In this document: piece after piece, positions 22,363 through 33,339 of the stretch
Layout: the number at the start of each line of letters is the position of its first letter
How positions within the stretch are numbered: the first letter of the stretch is position 1
NCBI GenBank assembly: GCA_026826555.1
Contig: JAKSZT010054215.1
Span: 25,883,155 to 25,947,154 of the forward strand
Length of the DNA: 64,000 nucleotides
Direction of reading: 5' to 3'
DNA from: Tolypeutes matacus
Lineage: Eukaryota; Chordata; Mammalia; Cingulata; Chlamyphoridae
Notes under the pieces: generated by a model
Databases searched by the model: none
The model's input: only the letters and a program-made list of their open reading frames with translations
What the model was told of the DNA's origin: nothing
Program-made: the position numbers and the translations under genes

Positions 22363-22569
22363 CTACATGCATTTTTTTTTTTAAGATTTTTTATTTATTT
22401 ATTCATTTATCCCCCCCTTGCTGCTTGTGCTCCCTGGGTCAGCTAACCACGCCGTGCGGGCGGGCCTGCCCTCACCAGGAGGCCCCGGGAATCGAACCCG
22501 GGGCCTCCCATATGGTAAACGGGAGCCCTACTGATTGAGCCACAGCCGCTTCCCACTACATGCATTTTT
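22363..22569 (-). mobile_element. Young DAS-SINE with 14-bp target-site duplications
   Basis: The duplicated CTACATGCATTTTT lies at 22363-22376 and 22556-22569. The body on the minus strand has an A box (reverse complement at 22527-22542), a B box (GGTTCGATTCC, reverse complement at 22488-22498), a GC-rich post-tRNA part with CACGGCGTGGTTAGCTGACC, and a tail of AAATAAATAAAT units. The B box fits the Pol III consensus. Near identity with the copy near 59.5 kb points to recent retroposition by L1 machinery. It is not a tRNA gene: the body is longer than a tRNA and has a SINE tail. Confidence 0.93.
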
Positions 22570-24424
22570 AATTTGATCCACAGTATGATCCAACCCATGG
22601 TAGATGGCATTAAATATTTCCTTCCATACTCTGGAATGAGAGATCAAGTGCAGTCAGAGCGATGGAGAAAAGGAAGAAGGGAGAGAAAGAGAGAATATGC
22701 TTGTGCATTGTGATCAGTTATTATCTATAGCCTCAAAGGCAGAACAATAAGACATGTGGTCAAGTATTACTGGGGACATAGGAAGGTTATAAATATCTGC
22801 CTCGGCATTGTTGCCCTAACATTTTAATAGATTTCTGGATCGATATCACTCATGAGATTTAGCAACAGTACTGATAACTATCAATGTGGATGATGAGGGC
22901 TCAGGCCTCATCCCTGAAGTCCTTCCAAACCACCAACTATATAAAAAATCATTACACCCTCAAAAGTTACAAAGCCAAAACAAAGGTATCAAAGATTGAA
23001 CACTTAATTCCATGGAGACCTATTCAGAGCACCTTCCTCAGTTACAGTCAATTTCCTTCCACCTGATGTTTATTCCCTTGTCAGATATTTATGCTCCTAA
23101 TACCAAAAGCCGATTGAGCATCAACCATTGATACACTACATAAAGTAGATTTATATATTAAGCTTGTCTAATACTCTATTGGGAAGGGAAGGCATTGCTC
23201 AACCTAATTAGCCTCCTTTCTTAAGAAATATTCATTTTAAAATATTGTCTTATAAATACAAGATGGGTTAAGGACTTGTGTGCTCTAAATATTTTAAGGG
23301 ATTTATGTTTGCATTAGATGTCCTTTTAGTCGAAATTCAAGGCATTGTTAACACTCAAGGTTTCAGGGAGAAAAAAACTACTTGCCATTTTCAAAGATAA
23401 AAGTTTTCTAGTTTAAAGGAAGTCCAAAAAGTTCTTAAGAAAGGATATTGAAGATATATTGTCAGGCTCATTCATATTTATACAGAATATTACTATATCA
23501 AATCATTGTTGGCGACTTTAAAGAAATAAAAGAATATCGTTTTAATTTAGCAAATTAATTTAATTTAAATTAGCTCTTTATCTTGAATATGTTATGAAAA
23601 TTCACTAAAGTTGTATGTCTGCATTTGTGTGGTACTAAAAAATATGTAAAGTCCTGATGTAGGCAATCTCTGTCTACATAAATCCCCTTTTTAATTTGAT
23701 ATGTTTCAGTTTCAGTTGGCAGGGACTTTGAGGCCAGGTCTTTGAGGACTAGAATATCTGGAATACATTGAAGTTGTGCCTTGCTCTATTGGTCATTTCC
23801 TTCCTCTTGATCCATGTTTTTCTTTCCATTCATTACACTTTCCTCTTGACCTAGAGACCTATTCTCTGCCTCCCCAAAATAATATAATATACAATCATGT
23901 GCCATTTTCTTCTTTTTACCTCCAAACTTCTTGAAGAAATAGTCTAAGCATTTTGTCTCCTTTTTCATCAATTTACTCCTCAACCCTTTACAATCTTACC
24001 CCAGGCCCCAGCCATTGCCTGAAATCATTATTCCTAAAGTCCACAATGGTAAAATGTATTAAAGCCTTTTCAGTACTTATCAAGGCTGACTGTTGAATCA
24101 TGTAGTCAATGATTTGGAAATTTGGAAGAATCTTTTCTAAACAGGAAGAGCTTAATATATGGAATTATTAATAGGTCATTGGAGTGACAGGGAATTGTCT
24201 AAGGAGGGAAACAAGAGAACTCTAAAGGAAACCCAGAGGCTAAGAGAGGATCCCACAAAGGAACAAAGTTGTCAAGAGAGAATTCTCCCCAAGGTTGGGA
24301 TGCAGTAAAGGATATATTTGGATCCCACTGGATGATGAAGAAGTTTGCTGGGTTGTCACTGGACAAAGCCCACAGCTAGTGTATAATTGGCAAAATGCAG
24401 AGGTGTAGATTTTTAAAAAAATTT
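22570..24424. other. Long unique AT-rich stretch
   Basis: No recognised repeat or gene. 23520-23590 is particularly AT-rich (TTAATTTAATTTAAATTAGC). I cannot judge evolutionary conservation without an alignment. Confidence 0.45.
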
Positions 24425-25950
24425 ATCTTGGTTAGTGTTCTTTGAGTTTCCTGGATCTGTGATTAGGTGTCTGTCCTTAATTTTGGAAAATTCTCAGCTA
24501 CTATTAATTCAAATATTTCTCCTGTTCCCTGTCTTTCTTCTGCCTCTGGTATTCCCATTTAGTGTATATTACATTTTTTGTGATTGTCCCACAATTCTTG
24601 GATATTCTCTTCCTTTTGTTTTCTCTTTGCGGTACAGTTTGGGAAGTTTCTATTGACATGTCCTCAAGTTCTTTGATTCTTTCCTTGGCTATCATGAGCC
24701 CAGTAAACATTTTTCATTTCTGTTACATTGTTATTTTTATTTCTAGCATTTCCTTTGATTCTTAGATTATCCATCTGTTTTTACATTTTGTCCACTTTTT
24801 CATTAGAAACTTTAGTATATAAATCACAGTTATTTTAAATTACTGGCATGATACTTTCAAAATCTCTGCCATATCTTCGTCTGTTTTTGATACCTGTGCT
24901 GTCTCTTCATATTGTATTTTTCCTTGCTTTGAACATGCCTTGTAATTTTTTGTTGAAAGCCAGACATGATGAAAGCTAGATATGTTGTAATTTTTTGTTG
25001 GAAGTATACATGACTTTTGTTGAAACCTAGACATGGTAATAGGAACTGAGTTAAGCAGGTCTTTTGTGTGAAGTTTTATGTTTATCTGATAGAAGTTAAG
25101 TTGTGTTTAAAGTTTGATGTAGCTGTAGTTTTCAAAGTCTTCCCTTTCATCCAGTTCCCTTGTTTTTGCTGCTCCCGGCCCCCTTTATTCTTGAATATCA
25201 CTATAAATGCCTTCTTAAAAAGAGTCTGTGTCTTGAAGCTCTCTTCATTGTAATTCACTGTTATTATACTGGAGCCATGTTGAGATGGTAGGAAGGTATT
25301 GGGGAGGGGAAGTGTTTCTAATCTTAAGATTAGATCTCCATTTTTTTTTTTTTTGTGGGCCATATTCCCTGGGCTACAAGAGTTTCTAAGTCTTTTAAAG
25401 TTTTCTCCCCATATGTAGGAAAGCAAGCCTAGAAGGAGGCTGGTGTTGGTTAATTGTCCTTCCCACTGATGAGATAAGGCTTTGGTAAAGTAGTTTCCCT
25501 TGATGGCTGGCCTTTGTTACAGAGAACAGAAAGAAGAACAGAATGTTCTGGGCATATTTCAGAATAGTTACTTTTCCCCTCCCCCTGCTGGAATTTTTCT
25601 GACACTGTGAGATCCTGACAAGGCTCCTGGATTAAACTCATGAATGTATGTGGGGGTCCTAAAACTGGGCACCTGAGAATTTTTAACTCTCAAGCTAGTT
25701 GACACTGAAGCTCCAGCAATTTGTCAATTACAGTTTGTGTTCCTAGCAACCTCTGCTCTTGTCAACCTGTGACTCTCCATATTCACCTGTCTTTCCAGTT
25801 TGCAGGGCTATGGTTTGTTGTGTGACATAAATTCTGTTATGGATCACAGAAGAAATGGTGTTTTTCAGTTTGTTTAGTTTTTTCTTGTTGTGAGGATGGA
25901 AATGATGGCTTCCAAGTTCTTTACATGTCAAAGTGAAAACTTAAAAATTT
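24425..25950 (-). mobile_element. HAL1/L1 5' half: ORF1 relic and 5' UTR
   Basis: The minus-strand frame at 24504-24710 reads AKERIKELEDMSIETSQTVP, the end of the ORF1 coiled coil. Neighbouring frames toward 24430 resemble the region leading to a SRKLKEH-like motif. Rightward, about 900 bp of L1/HAL1-type 5' UTR follows, with a recurring GAAAGCCAGACATGATG block on the + strand. No ORF2 sequence follows on the minus strand, which fits a HAL1 (ORF1-only L1 derivative) or a 3'-truncated L1 fragment. Ends approximate. Confidence 0.65.
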
Positions 25951-26029
25951 TTAAGTGGTGACACTTTCTTAGATAAAATGTTATTCGTAAGCTCAGTACC
26001 GATACAGGACTGCTTTAATTGAATTGCAT

Positions 26030-26560
26030 GAGGGCCTGGATAGATTGTATTAATTAGGAATGCATGTGGATGCAAGTAAAAAATAAAAAAAAATCCTGGC
26101 AGAAAACAAATAGGGAAATAATTTTCTTTTATTTAATCACGTAAGACATTTAGAGGTAGGTTGCTACTGACTTTGGTTTAGTTACTGCTGTTCTTGGACT
26201 AACAATAGATGGCTGATGAAGCCATAAGAATTGGGTCCATGTTTAAAGCAAAAGGATGGTGAAGAGAGAAGAACGGAGGGAGGTGTCACGATATCTGACC
26301 TTATTATCAAGGAAATAGAAGTTTTTCTCCTGTAATCATTGCCTTAAACCCAGAAGAGCTCAAGAGGCTGACTCTAACTCCTTAGCAGTCTGAGAAGAGA
26401 ACAGGCTTGTCCCAATTGGTTAAACTAGTCATGATTCATTGCCTGAGGCTAGCACATTGCTACCTTGAACAAAAGCAACCTACTATTAGCCACAAATATG
26501 GGGGGATAGGTATTTGGTGGGAAGTTAATTAATGGCATTTATAACATCTGCTCTCTAATC
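26030..26560. repeat. Unclassified ancient interspersed repeat, probable
   Basis: Starts with ATTAATTAGGAATGCATGTG, then GATGCAAGTAAAAAATAAAA, and has a CCAATTGGTTAAACTAGTCA block near 26415. This layout recurs widely in mammalian genomes in my memory, but I cannot name the family with confidence. Confidence 0.35.
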
Positions 26561-28267
26561 CATCTCAGCCAGTCATCCCATGCTTCCCCACCTCCACCAT
26601 GGTTTCAGACAATACATGGAAGAGATATTTGTGAAGATAATTGCCTATTTTTTTAAAGTCAAATTTTGGCTACTAGTAAATTTTGAACCCAATATTAATA
26701 GTTCATCAAGAAGCCATTGTCCTGCTTTTTCCTTCTTTGCTTCCTCCAATTCCATCCCCATTGAGAATAACTGCAAACTGCAATAGTCCATTCAGAGAAT
26801 CAATAATTCTTTCTTCATAGTGACCCTGGTGATCTCAAAACCTTAAGAATATTTAAAATATTCCAGTGCATTCTCCCAAAACTAGTGTTCTCCCTGCTAT
26901 TGAGCTACTGAACATTTTTGAGTAAGGAATTGAAAGGCAGGAAATGGTATTCTGTTCATTTGTACATCTAAAGGCTACTTGTCTGAAAACAGATATTCTC
27001 AGAAGCCTGCAGATTAAGGAAGTATAACTTGACATTTTTTACTGCAAGAGAAAAAGAGAGAAAATGATGACTTTCAAGGCCTTAGTCAGTGATTAAAGCT
27101 TTGCAACCACAATAAAGCACAGGGTCTAAATTGAAGATTTTTAGCGTATCTAAATAATTTAGGATTGATTTTAGGTGTATATCGAAAGAAAAAGACTAGA
27201 TAAATTAAAATATTCAAGCAATAAGATTCAAATTAAATGAAAGACCACTTAATAAAATAAAATAAGAAACTTCTAAATAACATTATGCTTGTTTATAGTA
27301 TCATATATACCTGATTCTATTAATGCAGAGCATGTAATTTAAAAAATAGTTCATGCAATCAAAATTGACATAAATTTGTATTTTCTTTGGGAAGAATAAA
27401 TATTTTCAAAGTTGTTCATGACATTTTAATTTTAATTGCAAGTTCAGAAAATTTTATTCTTTTTTTTTTTTTAAAGCAAAGAAACACAAATATTCCTTAT
27501 TTTTGATATCAAAGGTCAGCAGACTATCTAGCTGACCAAGACAATGATGTTAAGACAAATGTTAACGCTTGAATTAAGACAAACTTTGAGAACTGGGAAA
27601 ACTATATAAAGGCCAGTAAGTACCTACATGCTAAAGCCAATATTCTGGAATAAGCCGAGGAGGAGATTGCTAAAACAAATAACAAGTCAGTTTAGGGGCC
27701 CAGTGGGGCAGTGGTCAGAAGCTCCCAAAGTCAAGTTATTAAACCCTATCTGCCTGGGTGTTTCTTTCCCACTTCTTATCCAAACATTTCATCCAACCAA
27801 AGTCCTGACCAGATTCTACAGCCCAGAAGGGCTGAATTATGACTTTCTTGGACTTTAATTCCATAAAAAATAATAAAAATATTTTTCGTGAAAGCATGGG
27901 CATAAAGAAAAATACTATTATATATTAGAACTATAATTTGATCTAAATTTTCAGGTTTTTCTGTTTTCTAAATGAAAACATTTTCATGGGCCCCTAAAAG
28001 TACCATGGGTCTTCAACTCCATGCCTCCTGTGCCTAATAAGTAAGTTGGCCCTGAAGCCAGTGACCTGCCTGCTCTGGCTGACACCCTTGTAGGCACCTG
28101 AGAAAATATAGAAACAGATAATGGCTAGGCCATATATGTCCAACAGAACTCTGCTGATCCACAACCTCTGCAGCAACCAGCTCTGAAAGGCAAACTGCAA
28201 TATCTTCAGCAATTGGCCCGGAAGAGTCAGGATTTAAATGACTGCCAGCTTCCTTAATTTTTATCCT
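26561..28267. other. Unique AT-rich DNA, no gene seen
   Basis: A T12 run near 27459-27472. Short frames only. Confidence 0.45.
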
Positions 28268-28815
28268 CATATATTAGTCTGCCAAAGGGGTGCTGATGCA
28301 AAGTACTAGAAATCTGTTAACCTTTATAAAGGGTATTTATTTGGGGTAAAAAACTCAAGGTTGCTTTCTCACCAAAGTCAGCTGCCATGTGTTGAAGCAA
28401 GATGGTCGCTGATCTCTGCCTGGTCTCTCCTTTCCCTCTGTGCTTCCAGTCCTCCCTCTCCTGGTTAGGGTTCATTGCTCAGTGCTTCCTATATCCAGCT
28501 TCTTTCCTATCTCAGCTGTAAACTATCAGGCAAATGGCTCATTTCTCCTCGGGGCCACAGGATCAAAAATGACAAAGTTCTCTCTTCTTCCATGTATCCT
28601 CTTGAGTGAGTATCCCATTTACATAGACCTAACAAGGGGGTGGGGACTCAACCTGAGTCATGCCTTACTGACATGATGGAATCAAAGCCCTAATCTTAGC
28701 AGGTAATTTAATCAAGGGCCCCTCAACTGAATCCAATATAATCAAAGTGTATCACACCCAGAATAGGTTAGTTTACAAACATAATCCTTCTCTTTTTGGG
28801 ATTCAATTTGCCACA
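28268..28815 (-). mobile_element. Solo LTR (ERVL/MaLR-like), left arm of an inverted pair
   Basis: The + strand starts with ATATTAGTCTGCCAAAGGGG, then TGCTGATGCAAAGTACTAGA, then a TTTATAAAGGGTATTTATTT block. This is the reversed 3' end of the LTR found in sense orientation at 28944-29603. The right end shows TTAGTTTACAAACATAATCC. A second antisense copy lies at 40862-41440. No retroviral coding sequence is present. Confidence 0.8.
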
Positions 28816-28943
28816 CCCCACTTAAACTCAGGACCAACCAGAGAGAGCCAAATTGCTCCCCAAACCAATCACATGAGATGTCTGCTTCTGGTTAGCCTGC
28901 CTCCACCTTTCTCATGTCTACAAACCTCCAATCAAAGTGTAGC

Positions 28944-29603
28944 TGTTTGATATAATTTATGAATTCCAAAAACAGATATTTCATTATGTTTGTAAACTGG
29001 TCTGTTCCTCTGGGTGTGATACCCTTTGATTGTATTAGATCAGCTGAGATGCCTTTGATTAAATTATGTTAAGATTAGGGCTTTGATTTGACCGCATCAT
29101 TAGGGCATGCAGGGTTGAGTCCCCACCCCCTTGGTAGGCTGATAAAACAGACTTTCAAATGAAAGTAGATATACAGAAAAGAAGAACACAAAGAAGAACA
29201 CAGAAAAAGACATAGTAGAGGAGAGAGCTTGGTTTTGACACTGGAGCCCTGGGGAAAGATGAGACATTTGTCTGGTAGTTTACAGCTGACCTTGTGAAGA
29301 GAGCAAAGCAGCTGAAAAGCCCTGAGAGAGGAGCCTTATGCCAGCCTACAGCTGAGATCAGAAGAAGCTAGGCCCATGGAGACTTAAGAGGAATGAAGAA
29401 GGCCGAACCCTCGCAGATATTGGCAGCCATCTTGCTTCAACACATGGCAACAGACATTTGGTGAGAGAGTACCTCTTATGGTACCTTGAGTTGGACTCTT
29501 TAGGGCTTTGTAATTGTAAGCTTCTACCCCAAATAAATACCCTTTTTAAAAGCCAACAGATTTCTGATACTTTGTATGAGCACCCATTTGGCTGACTAAC
29601 ACA
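28944..29603 (+). mobile_element. Solo LTR (ERVL/MaLR-like), right arm of an inverted pair
   Basis: Begins TGTTTGATATAATTTATGAA and ends GGCTGACTAACACA, the TG...CA termini of LTRs. It contains a poly(A)-signal-like CCCAAATAAATACCC about 75 bp before the end. The sequence is the inverse of 28268-28815 with a spacer of about 130 bp. LTRs normally supply promoter and polyadenylation signals of endogenous retroviruses; nothing internal survives. Confidence 0.8.
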
Positions 29604-30117
29604 TAACGCATACCTAAAACCTTACCTCTTTTTTACCTTAAAGTTTTTCCCACTCCCCTGCCTGCCTTTGAGTTTCTGCCAAATGCAAATGACAGTGCCT
29701 CACTCCCTTGCTACAACAAGCTCTGAATAAATAGCCTCTATTTGTTCTCATTTGGATGATTTTTTTATTTCCACACATCCAGTCTTTCTGGAAATTTTTC
29801 ATTGGGATGATTTTTTTCCCACTAAAAGTTGCTTGTCCTGTGAATCTTCGAAGGAAAATGTTCATTGTGCTTTCCAATATGACAAAACAGATAACCTGAT
29901 GAGTTAATCTATACAAATGAGAATATACAAGATTAGCAAATGCCTTGCTACTTTCTCAGAGAAAATGCTTACATTGAGACCAGACATTCAAGAGTTTGAA
30001 TATCATTTTCTAAAGATATTTTTTATCCCAAGAAAATAAATAGTGTTAAGTGCAGATCAGCATTATTTGTGATCAAGATAAAATGCAAGTGTTTAGTCTC
30101 CCCGCCCCCCAGCCCCG
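29604..30117. other. Unique DNA
   Basis: One 92-codon minus-strand frame (29638-29916) without recognised domain; probably chance. Confidence 0.45.
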
Positions 30118-30220
30118 AAGACCTAATGAATCAGATATTCCAGAAGTGGGGCCCAGCAATCTGTGCTTTAACATGCTCTCTGTGTTATCCTAATGGACTC
30201 TGAAGTTTGAGAACCATTGC
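30118..30220 (+). mobile_element. hAT-Charlie-type MITE fragment (MER20-like)
   Basis: Contains TGAATCAGATATTCCAGAAG, then GGGGCCCAGCAATCTGTG, then AGTTTGAGAACCATTGCTTT, the last being the terminal inverted repeat pattern. A related copy lies at 55440-55553. The subfamily name is from memory. Confidence 0.55.
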
Positions 30221-30329
30221 TTTAAAACTGCTCTCCTGGACAAGTCTTTGAAATTCTCTGAGGCTCACTATCTTCATATGTATAATGTAGTTAAGAATTC
30301 CTTGCTTTGACGTTAAATGCTTGTTAAGT

Positions 30330-30480
30330 GCCATGAAGTAAGTGGCCATGTTGGAGAAGCCCATTCAGCAAGGAATAGGGGTGCCTCTAAAAGCTGAGAG
30401 CAACCTTCAGCAAGAAACTGAAGCCTTTAATCCTATAGCCTCAAAGATCCTCAAGGATCAAGTTATTTAGGTACTTAAAA
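30330..30480 (+). mobile_element. LTR fragment, same family as 31800-32365
   Basis: GCCATGTTGGAGAAGCCCAT, then a GGAATAGGGGTGCCTCTAAA block and GCAAGAAACTGAAGCCTTTA, align with 32025-32130 of the longer LTR. Confidence 0.6.
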
Positions 30481-30814
30481 ACATTAAAGATGCTTTCTCT
30501 GAAAAAGGAAAGATTAACACTATACAGTAACTCTATATACATAATGCTATATTACACTTGAGGAGACCTTAACAGAGGGTTTGGTCTTACTTTAGACAAG
30601 CAGTTTGAGATAGATAGGATTTAAATAAGTTAAGACAAAGGGAAATGAAATTCCAGGCCTGGAGAAGGAGATGGTCAGCCAGCATGCTTCCTTCACAGAT
30701 CTACTTGATATGCCTGGTCCTGGGATGTATATGACAATAAGTCTAAGTTTATTCTAGGAGGTATCACTGGATGAGTCGCCTATTGATAACACTTATTAGG
30801 TCAGCCACAAAATA

Positions 30815-30950
30815 GCTGTGTTCCACTGAACAAGTTCCTTAACCTATTTGAGATTTTGTTATCTTATCTGTCAAGTGGGAATGGGAATGAGAATATTTTA
30901 TTTCATAGTGTGGCAGTAAGCAGTAATGAGATATTATATGCAACACCCTT
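30815..30950 (+). repeat. MIR fragment
   Basis: Sense MIR order: GAACAAGTTCCTTAACCTAT, then TATCTTATCTGTCAAGTGGG. Confidence 0.6.
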
Positions 30951-30999
30951 TTCCCAAGAAACAGTAGCTACAATGGTAAGAATACGCTTTTAAAACCTT

Positions 31000-31799
31000 A
31001 TTTCTCTTGCTCCATTGTTCTGCCATGCTTTGAGAACCACAATTTGCCTTAAGTTCCTTCCAGAAAGTATACTGGGAGTATTCTGTAATATTTGAGTTGT
31101 GCACCAATAATTAGTCCCCAAGTTTAATTCTGTGGTATCTGCCATTTTCCTTTCCTTCTTTTAGCTTTTTTGTTTGTTTCTGATAACTGCCCATACTAAA
31201 AGGTAGTCAATGAAATTGGAACCCACCAAAGTGAGACTGTTACTCTTGTTGCTGCTGATATCCAAGGATGAGGGCACAATATGCCCAAAGGCGCTGATCC
31301 AAATGTGGGGTTTCCTCGGGGGTGGCCACCACCAATACGGTCCCCTGCTCATGCTGCTACATGTTAGCATTGCCTCAATTCTAAATAGCCAAAGAACAGA
31401 TAGAGAAAAAGAGCTTTCGTTTTTCTTCACTCTTTTACTGAAATTCCCTAAACCTTTTATTGGGTCCGAAGGCTATGGAATAGTTCCACTGACATTGTTG
31501 TGCTAATTTAAAATTATACCATCTCTTCAGTGCTGCTCACTTGTCCTTGAACCAAACTTCCTACCTCTTATTAACCAAGAGGCTCCTTTCCTCATGTTCA
31601 ATATAAATGGCTCTCTGGTGAGTCTACTCCACTAGTTCTCCAAGTTTCCACAGAATTGCCTGAGTCTTAGACTAAAGACAGCTTAAGATTGAGTTGACAC
31701 CTCTGATACATAATATTATTAGTTAATAAAATAATATTTTAGTACATTAAAAATATAATGCATCATAAAAACAATATGTTAATAATCCAGCACTATTAT
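31000..31799. other. Unique DNA with a dual-strand open region at 31161-31506
   Basis: Frames are open on both strands: 98 codons plus (31210-31506) and 89 codons minus (31161-31430). GC content is locally higher than in the surroundings. I recognise no protein family in either reading and see no splice or start context that favours one. It could be a decayed retrocopy or chance. Confidence 0.3.
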
Positions 31800-32365
31800 C
31801 ATTACTATAACCCAACTATGCTGGACAGACTTTAAAGCCCCCATGGTCTTCACTTGCTGGTGCTCATGCCCTTGTATACTCCCCTCCCCTGTGACTTGCT
31901 TTTAACCAGTAGAATATGGTGAAGGTGATGGCATGTCACTCCCATGATTATACAACATTATATCAGATTCCATCCTGCCACCAGGACCACTAGAGATACT
32001 TCTCCTCACTGACTTTGATGAGAAAGCTGCCATATTGGAGAAGCCCATGTAGCAAGTAACTACAGGAGCCTCTAGGGGCTGAGAGTGACATCTAACAAGA
32101 AACTGAAGCCATCAGTCCTGCAGCCTCAAGGAAATAAATTCTTTCAACAACTCGAAAGCATTTGGAAGAGCATGGAGCCTCTACTGTGATTGCAGCCCTA
32201 GTAGACACCTGGACTGCAGCCTAGTGAGACCCTGAAACAGAGGCCTTGCTAAGCCAGCCCCAGATGACTGACCTGCAGAAACGGTGAGATAGTAAATGTG
32301 GGTTGTTTTAAGCTGCTAATTTTGGTGGAAATTTATTACACAGAAATAGAAAACCAGCACACTAG
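31800..32365 (+). mobile_element. LTR, MLT1-like, near full length
   Basis: CCCTGTGACTTGCTTTTAAC, then a GTGATGGCATGTCACTCCCA block, and near the end GGTTGTTTTAAGCTGCTAAT, TGGTGGAAATTTATTACACA and AGAAAACCAGCACAC. The 3' part is the classic MaLR terminus. Solo LTR. Confidence 0.7.
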
Positions 32366-33339
32366 GAAAAAGGAAAAAATAAAATAGGAAGCATTTATTA
32401 TGAGCCCCCAACTTCTTTTCTTAACCATTTTAAGTAATTTTTATATGCATGTATCTTTATGCCTATGGAGCAGTATAGTTTGCTTTATTACTATTTCCAT
32501 TACAGATACAGCTAACACTTTATGTCTAACGGAACTATAATGATAGATTTTAATCCATAAGACTCTAACATTAAAGATTTAGAAATTTTCAGTTGAACAT
32601 GATTTAATGAACATATGTTTTTTTACATTGGCTTACTCTAGAATCACACTAAAATAACGAAAAAAGAAGGTAACAGGTATAATTCCAAATGGCGTTAAAA
32701 GAATGGAAAAATAAATAAAATATTCCAACAAAAAATTTGATATTGGGAATAAAAATGGGCAAGTAGCAAGCTAACTAACTGACTTGAGAGTGAAGAAAGT
32801 TCATAACTGTCTGACTATCAAAACCCAGAAAAGCTTTAAAAAAAATAGCATAGCAGTAACTTCTGACAGAAGGAGTATAGGATGAAATTAAAAATAGGAA
32901 TTCGTAAGTATCAATAAAGAGCAATTGATTCCTTGGATGTCCTCATTGCTACCAGACAACTAGTAATTTCCTGATATTAAGAAAATAAAATTTTTCTCTA
33001 TAGAAAGTGTGTATCTTTGGGGTTCTAGACTTGGGGACACAAACACCTGAGGGTATGAAGCGTAATGTTGAAATTGAGACTATGGTGAGTCACTGATATA
33101 TGGAATTTGAGAACCCCTCATCTCTTCCCCAATCTCAGCTCCAGAACAGAGCACAGATGATGACTCTCCGGGAAAACTAATAAGGCCAAATTAAAAGAAC
33201 TCTGGACATTGACAATTTTGTGATTTAATAATAAAAGAGCCCAGCCAGAAAATTTTACTATAAAGTTCAACAGTCAAATACACACTCATATACACAGTCT
33301 CCATTCAGGTTGTTAATGCATGAAACTTAAATATAGATT
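32366..33339. other. AT-rich DNA, no feature recognised
   Basis: May include further L1 5' sequence of the element that starts near 33340, but I cannot support it. Confidence 0.4.

Noticed and set aside
22481..22554. tRNA-like sequence that could be called a tRNA gene (also at 2839-2917 and 59497-59576)
   Set aside because: Flanked by target-site duplications, with a SINE-specific 3' extension and A-rich tail. It is a retroposon, not a functional tRNA gene.
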